DNA from: Chamaecyparis obtusa
Lineage: Eukaryota > Streptophyta > Pinopsida > Cupressales > Cupressaceae
Reading direction: 5' to 3'
DNA length: 64,000 nucleotides
Assembly (NCBI GenBank): GCA_027943335.1
Contig: BSBK01002802.1
Location: 558,001-622,000, forward strand
The notes under the pieces are model-generated. The model made no database searches. It was given only the letters and a program-made list of their open reading frames with translations, and had not been told where the DNA came from. The stretch's first letter is position 1. Each line of letters starts with the position of its first letter. Shown in pieces: positions 47,542 to 58,450 of the stretch. The position numbers and the translations under genes were made by a program.

Positions 47542-48004
47542 TGAGAGAGTTGTCCTACCATGTAGCAAGCATGCTGCCACGAGTTTTACGCTTGTGGGTT
47601 GGGAGGCAAATGAGTGCTCCTAGGCTTGTTGAGGAATGTGATCCTCGTGCATCTTATCAAGCACGTCACCTCGTGATACAACACTCATGGGTGGGGAGGT
47701 GAGTGAGTGCTCCTGGGCTTGATCAAGGAGGGTGCAATATTTCCAAGGTGGCTTGAGGGATGGAGTGGGATCGAGTTGACTTATGACCCTACCAAACACC
47801 ATGGGCTAAGGAGCGGATGAGTGCCTTTGGGCTTGGGGAATTTCACAAGTACTCCAACTCGCAATGGATATCGTGGGCTAGCGGGCAGATAAGTTCCCTT
47901 GGTCTTGAGGTTTCTCCTTCAAGTATGCCAACCCGCAACAGATGGACTAAAGCCTACCCATGCTCTTGTAGTACAAGGGAATCTCCCCTTGAGACTGTGG
48001 TTTG
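47542..48004 (+). repeat. Gypsy 5' LTR, left part
   Basis: About 463 bp matching 55906-56347. Landmarks are 'gggaggcaaatgagtgctcc', 'gtgagtgagtgctcctggg' and 'caacccgcaacagatgg'. The sequence contains loosely repeated 'gggc-agG(G/A)-gagtgc' phrases. It is broken at GTTTG (48000-48004) by the nested element and resumes at 51704. The start is approximate. Confidence 0.75.
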
Positions 48005-48384
48005 TGTTGATGTTTTGTAGCTTTAGTTGAATAAACACTATGAGTCAATACTAGTAAAGATATGTATATATATATATTTAGTATATATGAGATGTGTATA
48101 TATATATATATATACAAATATTATTATTATGTAAATATTAGAGAAATTAATATAATACTCAAGAGATATTATATGTATATGTGTGTGTGTGTGTATGTAT
48201 GTATATATATATATAATAATAATTTTTATTATACTAATTATATGATAATGAATAGACATGTCCCATGAAGGGACATGTCTCTTCTTGGCTCATTCTCAAT
48301 ATAAATGCAAGAGATTATTGCATTTGGAAAACACATACAATGAGATAGTGCTATTACATTTGCAATGATCCTAAAACCTTAACA
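48005..48384 (+). repeat. 5' LTR of the nested non-autonomous element
   Basis: Begins TGTTGATGTTTTGTAGC and ends CCTAAAACCTTAACA. It contains (TA)n and (TG)n microsatellite blocks at about 48060-48215 and an inverted repeat GACATGTCCC-ATGAAG-GGGACATGTC at about 48255-48280, just before 'tataaatgcaagagattatt'. Confidence 0.92.
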
Positions 48385-48397
48385 TGGTATCAGAGCC
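48385..48397 (+). other. Primer-binding site of the nested element
   Basis: TGGTATCAGAGCC directly after the 5' LTR, complementary to initiator tRNA-Met. Confidence 0.9.
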
Positions 48398-50080
48398 AAG
48401 TTGCAAATGTAAGAGAGTAGTTTGTTGATGGTGAATGTGTGAATGTCTCAGAATATATAGTCTCAATATGAGGACCATATCTCACAAATGCACTGCTGGA
48501 TTCGCTAAATTTTGGATATGTTGGTGATAATCAAATTTAGAAGAATCTCACCGGAGCGATCAAAGAGAAAATGTCAAGTTCAAAAGTTATGATTGACTAT
48601 GTACGGCTCTATGCAAATTTCTGAACAAAGAGAGTTCTTCGATTAAAAGCTACAAACATTTTTTATAGAGAAAATAAGAAAAGGATCATTACATTAATCA
48701 AGAGATAAGTTTTCCATGTTGATTAATGTTCATAAATTTTTTTTTTATGTAGTTATTTATTCATACTATAACATTGGGATAGAAAATCTTTTATGCTTTT
48801 ATCATTAAATTTCTTTGGGATAATTTAGTTTTGTGAACTATTTGTAATCTCTATTTGAAATACTTTCAGGTGGAATCAAGAGACATATGTGATTGCATTC
48901 AAGAGAGAAAGAGCTTGATGCTTGCAGTCATGGGATTGAGTTGATGGCTGAAACATCTCTTCAAAGAAAGAAAATATCATTTAGAGGGACAACCTAGAGA
49001 AGCAACCTTGGACGAGAAGGTCAGAAGGTTGATATCACATTCAAAAGAAGTTTGACGAACCATCAGAGGAAACCTTGGACGAGAAGGTCAGAAGGTTGAT
49101 ATCACATTCAGAAGAAGTTTGACGAACCATCGGAGGCAACATTGGACGAGAAGGTTAAATGTTGATGTTAGTACTCAAAGCTTCAGAGGGAGTTAGTACA
49201 AAATCTAGAGGATTTGCCTTATTTGATTTCCAAGGATCTTGGCCATATTGATTCAGGGGGAGTAAACCATATCGAGATGGTTTCCCTAGTGACCAGGAAA
49301 CTATAAAAGGAAAAAGAATTGCGATTCAAATGATGTAGTTCCATGTATGTGAGATAGAAGGCTTTTATGCAGATATCCAGGTCATGATATTCCTAGATAG
49401 ATGGTTGGGCATTCAAGAAAAGAGCTTAATGCAGTCTAAAGAATAAAGACATGACTTGCTCACAGAAGGTTGATATTAGACTCAGAGGGAGTATGATAGT
49501 TCATCTAAAAACAACCTTGGATGAGGAGGTGAGGAGGTTGTTACAAGACCTTAAAGGAAGCATCCAGAGGACTATGATCATGAGATTGAGTCCCATGTGA
49601 GTTGACGAAATGCCTTTATGTTAGCTCCTACATAACTTGGGGCTCACCTAGAGAGATGCAAACTATATAAGAGATATAGTGCATAAGTTTGCTATTAAGG
49701 GTACATTATCACTATAGAATATATGGTTGATATTCTCATCAAGTTTCTTTCTAGAGGGAAGGTTGTGTACCTTCGAGATAAACTTGGTATGTTGGAGAAT
49801 CAAGCCTTAGATGAAAAGAAGTTTTAATATCTATGATCTATTATCTTGTACGTTATTGCATTCTTCTCTTTGAGAGAGAAGTCTAAGGTGAAAGCCCTTG
49901 TTTCCACCCTTTTGGGATGAACCATGATGGATCCACCCTTTGAGGTGAGTCAAGGTGGATTTCATGTGTGTGACTCCAGGACTTATGGGCCCTCCTCTAA
50001 ACATTGGAGAAAGGTGACGAATTTTCGACAATGAACACTTGTATTTGATTGATGTTGTGAGGTGATGACTTTGCAACATC
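48398..50080 (+). other. Non-coding inside of the nested element
   Basis: All frames are short. Near 49000-49160 a phrase of about 67 bp with 'ccttggacgagaaggtcagaagg' and 'ttgatatcacattca(a/g)aagaa' is repeated two to three times in tandem. Relatives recur near 49510. Several 'ggggagt' or 'gagggagtatga' phrases resemble copies of a purine tract. Confidence 0.65.
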
Positions 50081-50091
50081 TCCATCGTGAT

Positions 50092-51150
50092 GGATATCAC
50101 GTGACTTGATATCCGTGGATATGTCATGATGGTTAGGATCTCAGAGACATCATGGTAGATATCATAAGGTTGATATCATTAAATAAACCATAGATGATTT
50201 AGAGATCTTCATGGTGGATATTATGTGACATAATATTTGTAGACATGCCATGATCAGTCTATATGGTAAGTATCACATATGTGATACTAGTGCACATACC
50301 ATACTAGATATTTTGAGTACTTGGGTGAGTATCATGGATTTGATACTTGGAGACCATTACTCATGATAATCATTTTGAGCAATTAGGTGAATATCTTGTG
50401 AGTTGATATTTGCAAACACTATTGCTCTGAGTACTTGGTAAGTATCATGGACTTGATACTTGAGGGCCATTACTCGTAATATCAGTAAAATGATATGCAT
50501 ATAAAATGATTATCTATACTCACATTGAGTACTTGGTAAATATCATGGACTTGATATTTGGAGACCATTACTCTGAGTGCTTGGGTGAGTATCATGGATT
50601 TGATACTTGGAGACCATTACTCATGATAATCATTTTGAGCAATTAGGTGAATATCTTGTGAGTTGATATTTGGAGACTAGTGCTTTGAGTACTTGGTAAG
50701 TATCATGGACTTGATACTTGAGGGCCATTATTCATAATATCAGTAAAATGATATAAATATAAAATGATTATCTATACTCGCATTGATTACTTGGTAAATA
50801 TCTTGGACTTGATATTTGGAGACTATTGCTCTGAGTACTTGGTAAGTATCATGGACTTGATACTTGAGGGCCATTACTCGTAATATCAGTAAAATGATAT
50901 AAATATAAAATGATTATCTATACTCGCATTGATTACTTGGTAAATATCATGGACTTGATATTTGGAGACCATTCCTCTGAGTAATTGGGTGAGTATCATG
51001 GATTTGATACTTGGAGACCATCACTCATGATAATCATTTTGAGCAATTAGGTGAATATCTTGTGAGTTGATATTTGGAGACTATTGCTCTGAGTACTTGC
51101 TAAGTATCATGGACTTGATACTTGAAGAGCCATTACTCGTAATATTAGTA
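50092..51150 (+). repeat. Array of about 20 short hairpins, element 2
   Basis: Inverted repeats of the form stem-TGGA(C/T)T-stem recur, for example 50328-50347, 50441-50460, 50539-50558, 50588-50607, 50699-50718, 50797-50816, 50845-50864, 50943-50962, 50992-51011 and 51103-51122. Stems alternate AGTATCA/TGATACT and AATATCA/TGATATT. A third type is AATATC-TTGTGAGTT-GATATT (near 50389, 50650, 51056), and a fourth ATATCA-GTAAAA-TGATAT (near 50480, 50737, 50884). The first members differ (GGATATCA-CGTGACT-TGATATCC near 50092; a perfect palindrome GTATCACATATGTGATAC near 50268). A higher-order repeat of roughly 150 and 260 bp carries them. Confidence 0.88.
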
Positions 51151-51211
51151 AAATGATATAAACTCTAAATGATTATCCATACTAACATATTACCTTGAGG
51201 TAATATTTTTA

Positions 51212-51321
51212 TCCTCCCTAGCTAAGAGGGAGTGTTAATTATTATAGAAGTTTTGTGTAGCTATGGTGACGATCATAAGTGTTGACATTGGATTGATTTG
51301 TCCTCCCTAGCTAAGAGGGAG
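51212..51321 (+). repeat. Doubled polypurine-tract region
   Basis: A 25-base phrase beginning TCCTCCCTAGCTAAGAGGGA and ending GTGTT occurs at 51212-51236 and again at 51301-51325. The second copy ends at the start of the true 3' LTR. The first is followed by 'aattattatagaag' instead. Confidence 0.88.
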
Positions 51322-51703
51322 TGTTGATGTTTTGTAGCTTCAGTCGAATAAACACTATGAGTCAATACTAGTAAAGATATGTATATATATATATTTAGTA
51401 TATATGAGATGTATATATACTAATATATATATATATATATATACAAATATTATTATTATGTAAATATTAGAGAAATTAATATAATACTCAAGAGATATTA
51501 TATATATGTGTGTGTGTGTGTATGTATATATATAATCATATTTTTTATTATATTAATTACATAATAATGAGTAGACATGTCCCATGAAGGGACATGTCTC
51601 TTCTTGGCTCATTCTCAATATAAATGCAAGAGATTATTGCATTTGGAAAACACATACAGTCAGATAGTACTATTGCATTTGCAGTGATCCTAAAACCTTA
51701 ACA
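51322..51703 (+). repeat. 3' LTR of the nested non-autonomous element
   Basis: 382 bp, same ends as 48005-48384, followed by the target duplication GTTTG. Confidence 0.92.
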
Positions 51704-51928
51704 GTTTGCATACATTCGCCTTAAATTCCTAATATTAGTCTCAAAGGGAAATTGCTTAATAGTGAATTGATTTTACTATATATATATAAAGTTGAAGATT
51801 TAGTGTTATGACTAAAAATATCTATGGAGTAAAATTTGAAATATAATTATGTTCTTGAGATGTGAGTTGGAATTGTTTTTTTTGGCAAAATTGCAAGTGG
51901 AGCCATAGGAGGGAGGAGGGACATTACA
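51704..51928 (+). repeat. Gypsy 5' LTR, right part, and degenerate primer site
   Basis: Continues the interrupted LTR and matches 56347-56425 and then 58490-58627 ('tttagtgt(t/a)atgac', 'gttcttgaga', 'gagttggaat', 'ggagggacattaca'). It ends at 51928. The following 'atgctagtagagccttgatcc' still resembles TGGTATCAGAGCC and is taken as the decayed primer-binding site. Confidence 0.75.
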
Positions 51929-52354
51929 ATGCTAGTAGAGCCTTGATCCTTCTAACTTGATGATCAAGGGAAGTAGTTGATGCAACCAAGCCAAAGGACT
52001 TAGGGCATTGGAAAGAGAAAGAAGGAAACTTGCAGCAAGCAATAAATATACTCAAAATAATACAAAGGGTGAACAATTGGGAGAGGATTTGATGGCTTTG
52101 ATGGAATAAAACAAAAGAACAACAAAAATTTTCATGGAGCAAGTTTTCGTGCAATAAGACAACTCAATTACTCGTACAGACCCTTCAAAATATGAACAAC
52201 ACAATTAGTACTCTTAGAACATTGAAAAAATAATGGGAGTGATGTAAGCTCTAACCACTCGGAAAATGACCATAGAACACTCAAGGACCAACACCTAGGT
52301 TAATTAGACCAACATTCTTACCTAGAGAAGAAGTAATCTACTTGAAAATGATTT

Positions 52355-53060
52355 TAATGGATGTGACAACCTATTCCAATTTGGATCAAGAAATTAGAAG
52401 GAATATTCCCTTTAGGGACTTGTGCGATGCTCAGACAAGAATTGCCCCTAGGAGAGGAAGGGGTAAGCCCAATTGAGATTATCACCATAGAGTAAGTAAA
52501 ATGACTCCCAATTTTTGATGGGTTAGGATAAACACCGCTTGCTCTTGAGTCCAAATGTATGTTAGTTACTTTTCCCTTAGCCTAGTGACCAAAGAAGACA
52601 TCATTAAATTTGCTATCCTACACTTTGAAGGAGTCACACCCAATTGGTGACATCATGGTATCATCATTGAAGGTCACCCAAATATAACCACCTATGATGA
52701 ATTCACCCAAAAACTCATCGAAAGGTTTACCAAAAGTACCCCAGGAGATATTTTGAAGAATTGACTCAAAGCGTTTGTAGAAGACTATGGTGAAAAATGA
52801 TCTCAATCATGGTCGCTGAGATTACCAGAAGAAGATTAACTTACCTACTTATAGAGGGACTATCAAAATGTATTCATAGCCTAGTAAGTGCTCTAGCTTC
52901 TACATTCCTCCAAGATGCAATCCAAAAGGTCCTACAACTTGAGATCACAAAAACAAAGGATAAAGGTTACTCCAAAAGTATCCCTTACTGGCAACAAAAG
53001 GCACCAACCCCTCAAACATGACCCACTTGGGAACAAGGCCAGATTGTCGAAGAAAGGGTA
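52355..53060 (+). pseudogene. Gypsy (chromovirus) gag relic
   Basis: Broken frames read KEDIIKFAILHFEGVTPNW (near 52587), GHPNITTYDEFTQKLIERFT (near 52671), the capsid-like VAEITRRRLTYLLIEGLSKC block at 52811, and FLQDAIQKVLQLE. A knuckle CFYCREKWDPRHKC lies near 53070. Many stops interrupt it. The blocks match in order those of gypsy relic A at 26.5-27.5 kb, so both belong to related chromovirus families. Confidence 0.8.
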
Positions 53061-53730
53061 TATGTTTCTATTGTAGAGAAAAATGGGATCCTAGACACAA
53101 GTGTACCAAAAGAGGCCAAGTACACAACATAGAGGCATTATTTGATGAAGAAGTATGAGAAGAAGAAAGAGAAAACTCAAGCAAAAGAAGGTTCGATGGG
53201 GAACTCAATGGAACCTTAGCTGCAATCTTAAAAGTGGCCAAGTACCTCCCTTTTCAATTTTGTAGTGTTCCAAAAGGGACAAAAGGTGACCATCTTGGTG
53301 GATAGCGGGGCAACACACAACTTTATTGAGGAAAGATTGGTTACAATAGTAAATTTGGAAGCAAAAGATTTTGAGGGCTTTGCTACCCCATGTACAAGAA
53401 GGATTCCACAACTATGCATCACCCTGTGAAGGCACCCAATTAAAGAAGACTTCTTGTTGTGAATATTGGAGACACCAATGTAGTCTTGAGCATCCAATGA
53501 TTGCACTCTTCAAGACGTTTCTACAAAGATTTCCAAAAAATGGAACTTAGTTTTCAACATAACAAACAAGAAGTAATCTTACATGGATTATCCAACGAAT
53601 CCCCAAGGGTAATATCATCCAAAAGGATGGAAAGAACCTCTAGACATGGGTGGGTTGAATGGACTGCTCAATGCATGATACTTGACAAGTCTTCCTCCAA
53701 AGGAAAATCCATAGACATTGACATTCAACC
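53060..53730 (+). pseudogene. Gypsy protease relic
   Basis: The CCHC knuckle (CFYCREKWDPRHKC, near 53066-53107) is followed by an acidic linker, and at about 53279 by KVTILVDSGATHNFIEERL, the aspartic-protease active-site motif. The rest (CTRRIPQLCITL) decays quickly. The next recognisable pol sequence (from 53730) is already past the reverse transcriptase. Confidence 0.8.
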
Positions 53731-54110
53731 CATTTAAAATTGGTGCTCCACTCACCAACTTAACTAAAAGGGGAGCTGTTGCATGGAATGAAGAAGCCCA
53801 ACAAGCTTTTGAAATTGTTAAAGAGGTCATGAGTTCCTTTCCCATTCTACCCATTCTTGACTTTACATCACCTTCCGATTAGAGTGTGATGCTTCCAGAG
53901 AAGGCATTGGGACAATACTTATGCAAAACAAGCAACTGGTTGCATTCAAAGTCACAAGCTTATAGAAGGCAAACTTTTATGACAAAGAAATGTAAGCCAT
54001 TATGCATGCACTAGCCAAATATAGGCAATATTTGGTTTGTGGAAAGTTCATTGTTAAAATTAACCACAACAGTGTAAGGTTTTTCCTAAATCAGAATTAA
54101 ATGACCGACA
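53730..54110 (+). pseudogene. Gypsy RT tail and RNase H relic
   Basis: IGAPLTNLTKRGAVAWNEEA and the following FEIVKEVMSSFPIL are the thumb/connection region after the reverse transcriptase. LECDASREGIGTILMQNKQL is the RNase H start with its first catalytic Asp, followed by FYDKEM with a stop and YRQYLVCGKFIVKINHNSVR. The fingers and palm with the YVDD/YIDD motif are absent from the whole 53.4-53.8 kb interval, which implies an internal deletion. Confidence 0.8.
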
Positions 54111-54329
54111 ACAAAAATGGGTCAGCAAGTTGCAAGCTTATGATTTCGACATAGAATATATGACAACATTGTAGCTGATTGGAAGAACTTGATTATTGCT
54201 AACTATGTCAAAGATTCGTGGGCAATTGACATCCTAGAAGGAAATCTACAAAATGAAGAATATAAAGTGATGGAAAAACTCATTCTATACAAAGATAAAG
54301 AAGAAAATCATCCAAGAGTATTGTGACAA

Positions 54330-55330
54330 CTTCTTGGCCGGATACTAAGGATATTTTAAGGCCTATAAGTTAGAGAAATACTCTTGGAAGAGCTTCAAGA
54401 AAGATGCCCTAAAACACATTCAAGAATGGATGACGTGCCAAAGAAACAAGGCTAAACGGACCTTTCCTATAGGCCTCCCTCAACCCCTACTTGTACTGAA
54501 CCAAAAATGGGAAAGTACTTCCATGGATTTCATAACAAGTCTTCCAAAGGTACAACACATAGATTGTATATATGTTGTGGTGGATAGTCTGAGCAAGTAT
54601 GCATATTTCATTGCAATATCAACAGACTATAGAGCTCCTTAGGTAGCTGATGTTTTCTTCAAGGAAATTTTCAAACTATGCGGTTTACTTGAAAACATCA
54701 TCAGTGATAGGGACGTCAGATTCCTTAGCTTGTTTTGACAAGAACTTTTCAATCTAGCAAGAACGAAACTCGCCCCAAGATCAAGTTACCATCTAGAAAA
54801 CGATAAGCAAACGAAAATTGTCAACAAATGGTTGGAAGGATACCTAAGAAACTATATTACAAGACAACAAAATGCATGGATCAAATGGTTACACCTCGGG
54901 GAATATAGTGATAACACCACCCATCATATGTCAATAGGATTGAGTCCTTTCAAGTCCTTGTATGTGTATGAGGCAACTTCATTTGGAGATTTAATCCTCA
55001 CCGGAAGTCGCATACTAGGAGCTAAAGACTTTTAGCTGCAAAATGTAGACATTATGAATGCACTTAAACATAATTTGCACCAGCCACATAATCAACAAAA
55101 GATATATGCTGATCGAAGGAGGACTGTAAGGACATTTGAAGTTGGGGACATAGTTTTCTAAGTTACAACCCTATAAGCAATCATCAATCAAAAGTAAGTG
55201 GAGCCGAGAAACTCAAACCTAGACTCTATGGGCCATACAAGATTTAAAGAAGGATAGGTGAGGTTGCTTATGAGTTCAAACTACCGGCAAATAGCACAAT
55301 CAGTAATGTCTTCCATGTGTCTCGCCTCAA
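54330..55330 (+). pseudogene. Gypsy integrase relic
   Basis: A remnant zinc-binding region (YKLEKYSWKSFKKDALKHIQ, then CQRNKAKR) is followed by the core: WESTSMDFITSLPKVQHID with the first Asp, VVDSLSKYAYFIA, and NIISDRDVRFLS with the second Asp. The segment normally holding the catalytic Glu reads YHLENDKQTKIVNKWLEGYL, with Lys where the family has Glu. C-terminal parts (YADRRRTVRTFEVGD, then a VFHVSRLKK-like end) follow. Several stops are present. Confidence 0.85.
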
Positions 55331-55369
55331 GAAGGTACTGGGACAACATATTACTCCATGTTTAGAATT

Positions 55370-55629
55370 TCCTCTGCTTGATGAAGGCAATTTAATTTTG
55401 GAGCTTGAAGCCATCCTTGATATGCAAGAAAAGAAGTTAAAGAATTAAGGCTTTTCCTGAGTATCTGGTTAAATGGAAGGTTCTACATAGAGAAGATGCC
55501 ACTTGGGAAGGAGCCGAGATCTTTGATTATCCAAATTTAAAATTTCTCGAGGACAAGCAACCTTGGGAAGGTCAAACTGTAATGCCCCCAACCATAGAGA
55601 CTCAAGAAAACAACATTGAAAAATTATAA
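55370..55629 (+). pseudogene. Gypsy chromodomain relic
   Basis: In broken frames the segment reads LELEAILDMQEKKLKN, then PEYLVKWKVLHREDATWEGA and EIFDYPNLKFLEDKQPWEGQ, ending with a stop near 55629. The VKW..., ATWE and final helix pattern is the chromodomain found at the integrase C-terminus of chromoviruses. There it steers insertion toward marked chromatin (family knowledge). Shift near 55440. Confidence 0.85.
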
Positions 55630-55905
55630 ATCATTGCCTTTGAACTTCAGCAAGGGGACACAAAGGTCAGTGATAGATTATGGGCAATGATTCCTCCAAA
55701 GGGCGTATGTTTATCAAACTAATTAAGGAAGCATCAATTGGTTTTGAAGGGCAGTGATCAGTATAAAGGAGGTACGCTTCACCTATGAGAAGATGTATCC
55801 ATTGTGAAGAGTTGCTATTTGAATAAAGTTACGATTCTTCATCCCTTCATGGAGAATTTTAAAGGTGGATCATTCATTGGGGAAAGGCATTGAAGTAATC
55901 AAGTC

Positions 55906-56449
55906 TGACAGAGTTGTCCTACCTTGCAGCAAGCACGCTAACCCGAGTTGTAGGCTCATGGGCCGGGAGGCAAATGAGTGCTCCCAGGTTTGTCGAGGAA
56001 GCCAATCCTCATGTGTCTTATCAAGCATACCACCCTGGTATACAACACTTGTGGGCTAGGAGGTGAGTGAGTGCTCCTGGGCTTGATCAAGTTGTGCTAT
56101 CTCCAAGGTGGCTTGAGGGGTGGAGTCGACTTGTGATCCTACCATACATCATGGGCCAAGGGGCGAATGGGTGCCATTGGGCTTGGGGAATTTTCCAAAT
56201 ACTACAACCTGCAAAAGATGTCACCGGCCAGTGGGTGGATAAGTGTCCCTAGGCTTGAGGTTTCCCCCTCAAGTACGCCAACCCACAATGGATGGACTAA
56301 GCCCTACCCCATGCTGTCTCAGTACAAGGGAATCCCCCTTGCAGTGGTTTACATATATTCACCACGAATTCCTAATATGACTATCAAAAGGAAATAGCTT
56401 AAAGTTAATAGTGAATTGATTTTACTCTCTCTCTCTCTCTCTCTCTAGT
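55906..56449 (+). repeat. Gypsy 3' LTR, left part
   Basis: Matches the 5' LTR from 47542 on: 'gggaggcaaatgagtgctcc', 'gtgagtgagtgctcctggg', 'ctcaagtacgccaaccc', then 'gtgaattgattttact'. It ends in a CT microsatellite (56425-56446) where the 5' LTR has TA repeats. It continues after the insertion near 58490. Confidence 0.8.
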
Positions 56450-58450
56450 GTTACAAGATTCTGCGAGTCTCGAACCAGGATGGCTCTGTAGAGTCTACTT
56501 AGCTCTGGACTCGGACTCAACTGAGCTTGGACAGACTCGGCAGACTGGCCAAATCTCATGCCTGAGACACTGCCGCAGCTGAAAGAAAAAGTGTAATCAG
56601 TTTGGCAGCCCTATCTTGTTTTCTTTCTGTTTGTGTTTCTTTCTTGCTCTAGACAGTGAGAACTAAGAGGTAATTCCAAGGTATGTCTTTAATCTCAACA
56701 ATTTATATTCTTTCGAGTCTATGGACACTGTCATCTATAATTGTTCATCTTCAAAATCTTTCCTATGCCTTCACTTCAGAGTAGTAAAAAAACCATACTA
56801 CAGACAACAAGGTTATGACTAACATGATTATATCTTTTTGAATAAAGAATTTCTGAAGCTATGAAATTATGTCATCATAGGTTCCAGTATTACAAGGAGA
56901 CTAGTCCAGATTTATACCATTGAGATTCGAGACCATCAGTCTCTCCATAATCTTTTCAAGTTCATTATCATCTCATGAAATGAGAGGGAGAATGAACATG
57001 AAAAGCAATACATGCAATGATTGCCATTCAATCTTCGGTGCCATTGCTGGAGTGATGGGCACATGCTTTTCAGTATCAACGATAACTTGGTATATCTACT
57101 ATACGACCATTGACCAGGATATGCCTATGGTTGACTATATCTTTTTGAATAAAGAATTTCAGAAGCTATGAAAATGTCATCATAGGTTCCAGTATTACAA
57201 GGAGAGACTAGTCCAGATTTATACTATAGAGATTCGAGACTGATTTCGAGACCATCAGTCTCTCCATAATCTTTTCAGGCTCATTATCATCTCATGAAAT
57301 GAGAGGGAGAATGAACATGAAAAGCAATACATGCAATGATAGTCTCTTGCAGAGTATGAATGTCAACTAAATAAACTATAAGGAAAGCATGATTCCTAAT
57401 GTATATGCTCATGACAGTATTCTTTCCAACCACTCATGCAATGTTGCCATCAAACATAACACCAAAATGATTTTTGCCTACTCCCTTTGATGTAAAGGAA
57501 TTTTCAAACTCATGACATAAAGGGCAGGATATTTATGAGAGTATCTTTTATTATTAGGGGCATTTTTCACTTGGCATGATAAAAAAATCCCTGCCTTCAT
57601 AGAAAACTTTAATCTCCATATCTGAGATATTTTGAAAATATTAGCTATATACGAAACCCAAATGAAAAAAGCAGGAGATGTAATAAACATTATTTACTTA
57701 TCTACAGTTTACGGACATTTTAACGTGTAAGAAAGAGATCTGTTTTATCAGAAAATGAATCTCTGGTGCACTGGCATATAACAGTAGTATATAGGTATAC
57801 ACTTAAATAAGATAGAAATGTCAAGAAGACTAATTACTCATATCTAATATTAAGTTATAGGAAGCATTATTTAACAAGAAGCCCTAGAAATTTACAAATA
57901 AATAAAGCTACTAAGAATTATTCTCTCTGCCAAGAATGGCAATCTCATAATTATGGAGGGTTGAACAAACAATTAGAAAAGTTCTTGCCAAATCTGAAAC
58001 TTGTTGAAAAGAAACTCCCAAGATAATTATCACTTGAAGTTCATGTGTTAACAAATGTGACATGGGATGCTTGAAGAAAAAGTCATTACTACCATGTTCT
58101 CACAATCTACAATTAAAGATATGAATGTTAAAATGAACCTATCTGAATGTGAGTGATCAATCAGCTCAAATGATATTTCTAATGTGTTATTTAGTTTAAC
58201 TTATTTCCTTCAGCTAAATCCTAAAATTTGCATTTATACTTATGTGATCAATGTAAACTTGTGTGTGTTCAAAGTAGCTTCTATTTGATGAGATTATTTA
58301 GTCTTTAAAGTTAATTTATTAAATGATGCATGAAACAAATTTTAAATTCTTATAAATCTTTGAATTTCTTAGGTTTTTCAATTTGCTGAGTCCAGACGCC
58401 AAGTCAGGGTCGGAATCAAAAATCAGCTTGCCGAGTCTGGGTCTTGTAAC
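56450..58450. mobile_element. 2.0-kb insertion with 9-bp inverted ends in the gypsy 3' LTR
   Basis: The LTR is interrupted by sequence starting GTTACAAGA (56450) and ending TCTTGTAAC (58442-58450), perfect inverted ends. Next to them lie CGAGTCT/AGACTCG motifs: 'ctgcgagtctcg' and 'ttgccgagtctgggtc'. No transposase is visible, so it would be a non-autonomous DNA transposon. A convincing target duplication was not found. Class unknown; hAT-like by texture only. Confidence 0.6.
56815..57345. repeat. Tandem duplication inside the 2-kb insertion
   Basis: A segment of about 200 bp with 'tatctttttgaataaagaat', 'gttccagtattacaaggaga' and 'atgaaatgagagggagaatg' is present at about 56829-57018 and again at about 57136-57340. 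A unique stretch of about 115 bp separates them. Confidence 0.85.

Larger units (their letters stand above)
48005..51703 (+). mobile_element. Non-autonomous LTR retrotransposon nested in the gypsy 5' LTR
   Basis: A structurally complete 3699-bp element with exact 5-bp target duplications GTTTG (48000-48004 and 51704-51708). It has LTRs at 48005-48384 (380 bp) and 51322-51703 (382 bp) with TGTTGATG..CTTAACA ends, a primer-binding site at 48385, and a purine tract AAGAGGGAG before the 3' LTR. The 2.9-kb inside has no recognisable gag or pol, only repeats and hairpins, so it is a LARD/TRIM-like parasite of another element's enzymes. The LTRs are nearly identical by eye apart from microsatellite length changes, so it is younger than its host gypsy copy. 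Confidence 0.92.

Noticed and set aside
48038..48268. Frames rich in Tyr, Ile and His on both strands
   Set aside because: They are translations of the TA and TG microsatellites in the LTR.
43560..51190. Hairpin arrays as a CRISPR array
   Set aside because: Spacers are not unique, units are inverted repeats of varying stems inside retrotransposons, and the genome is a plant's.
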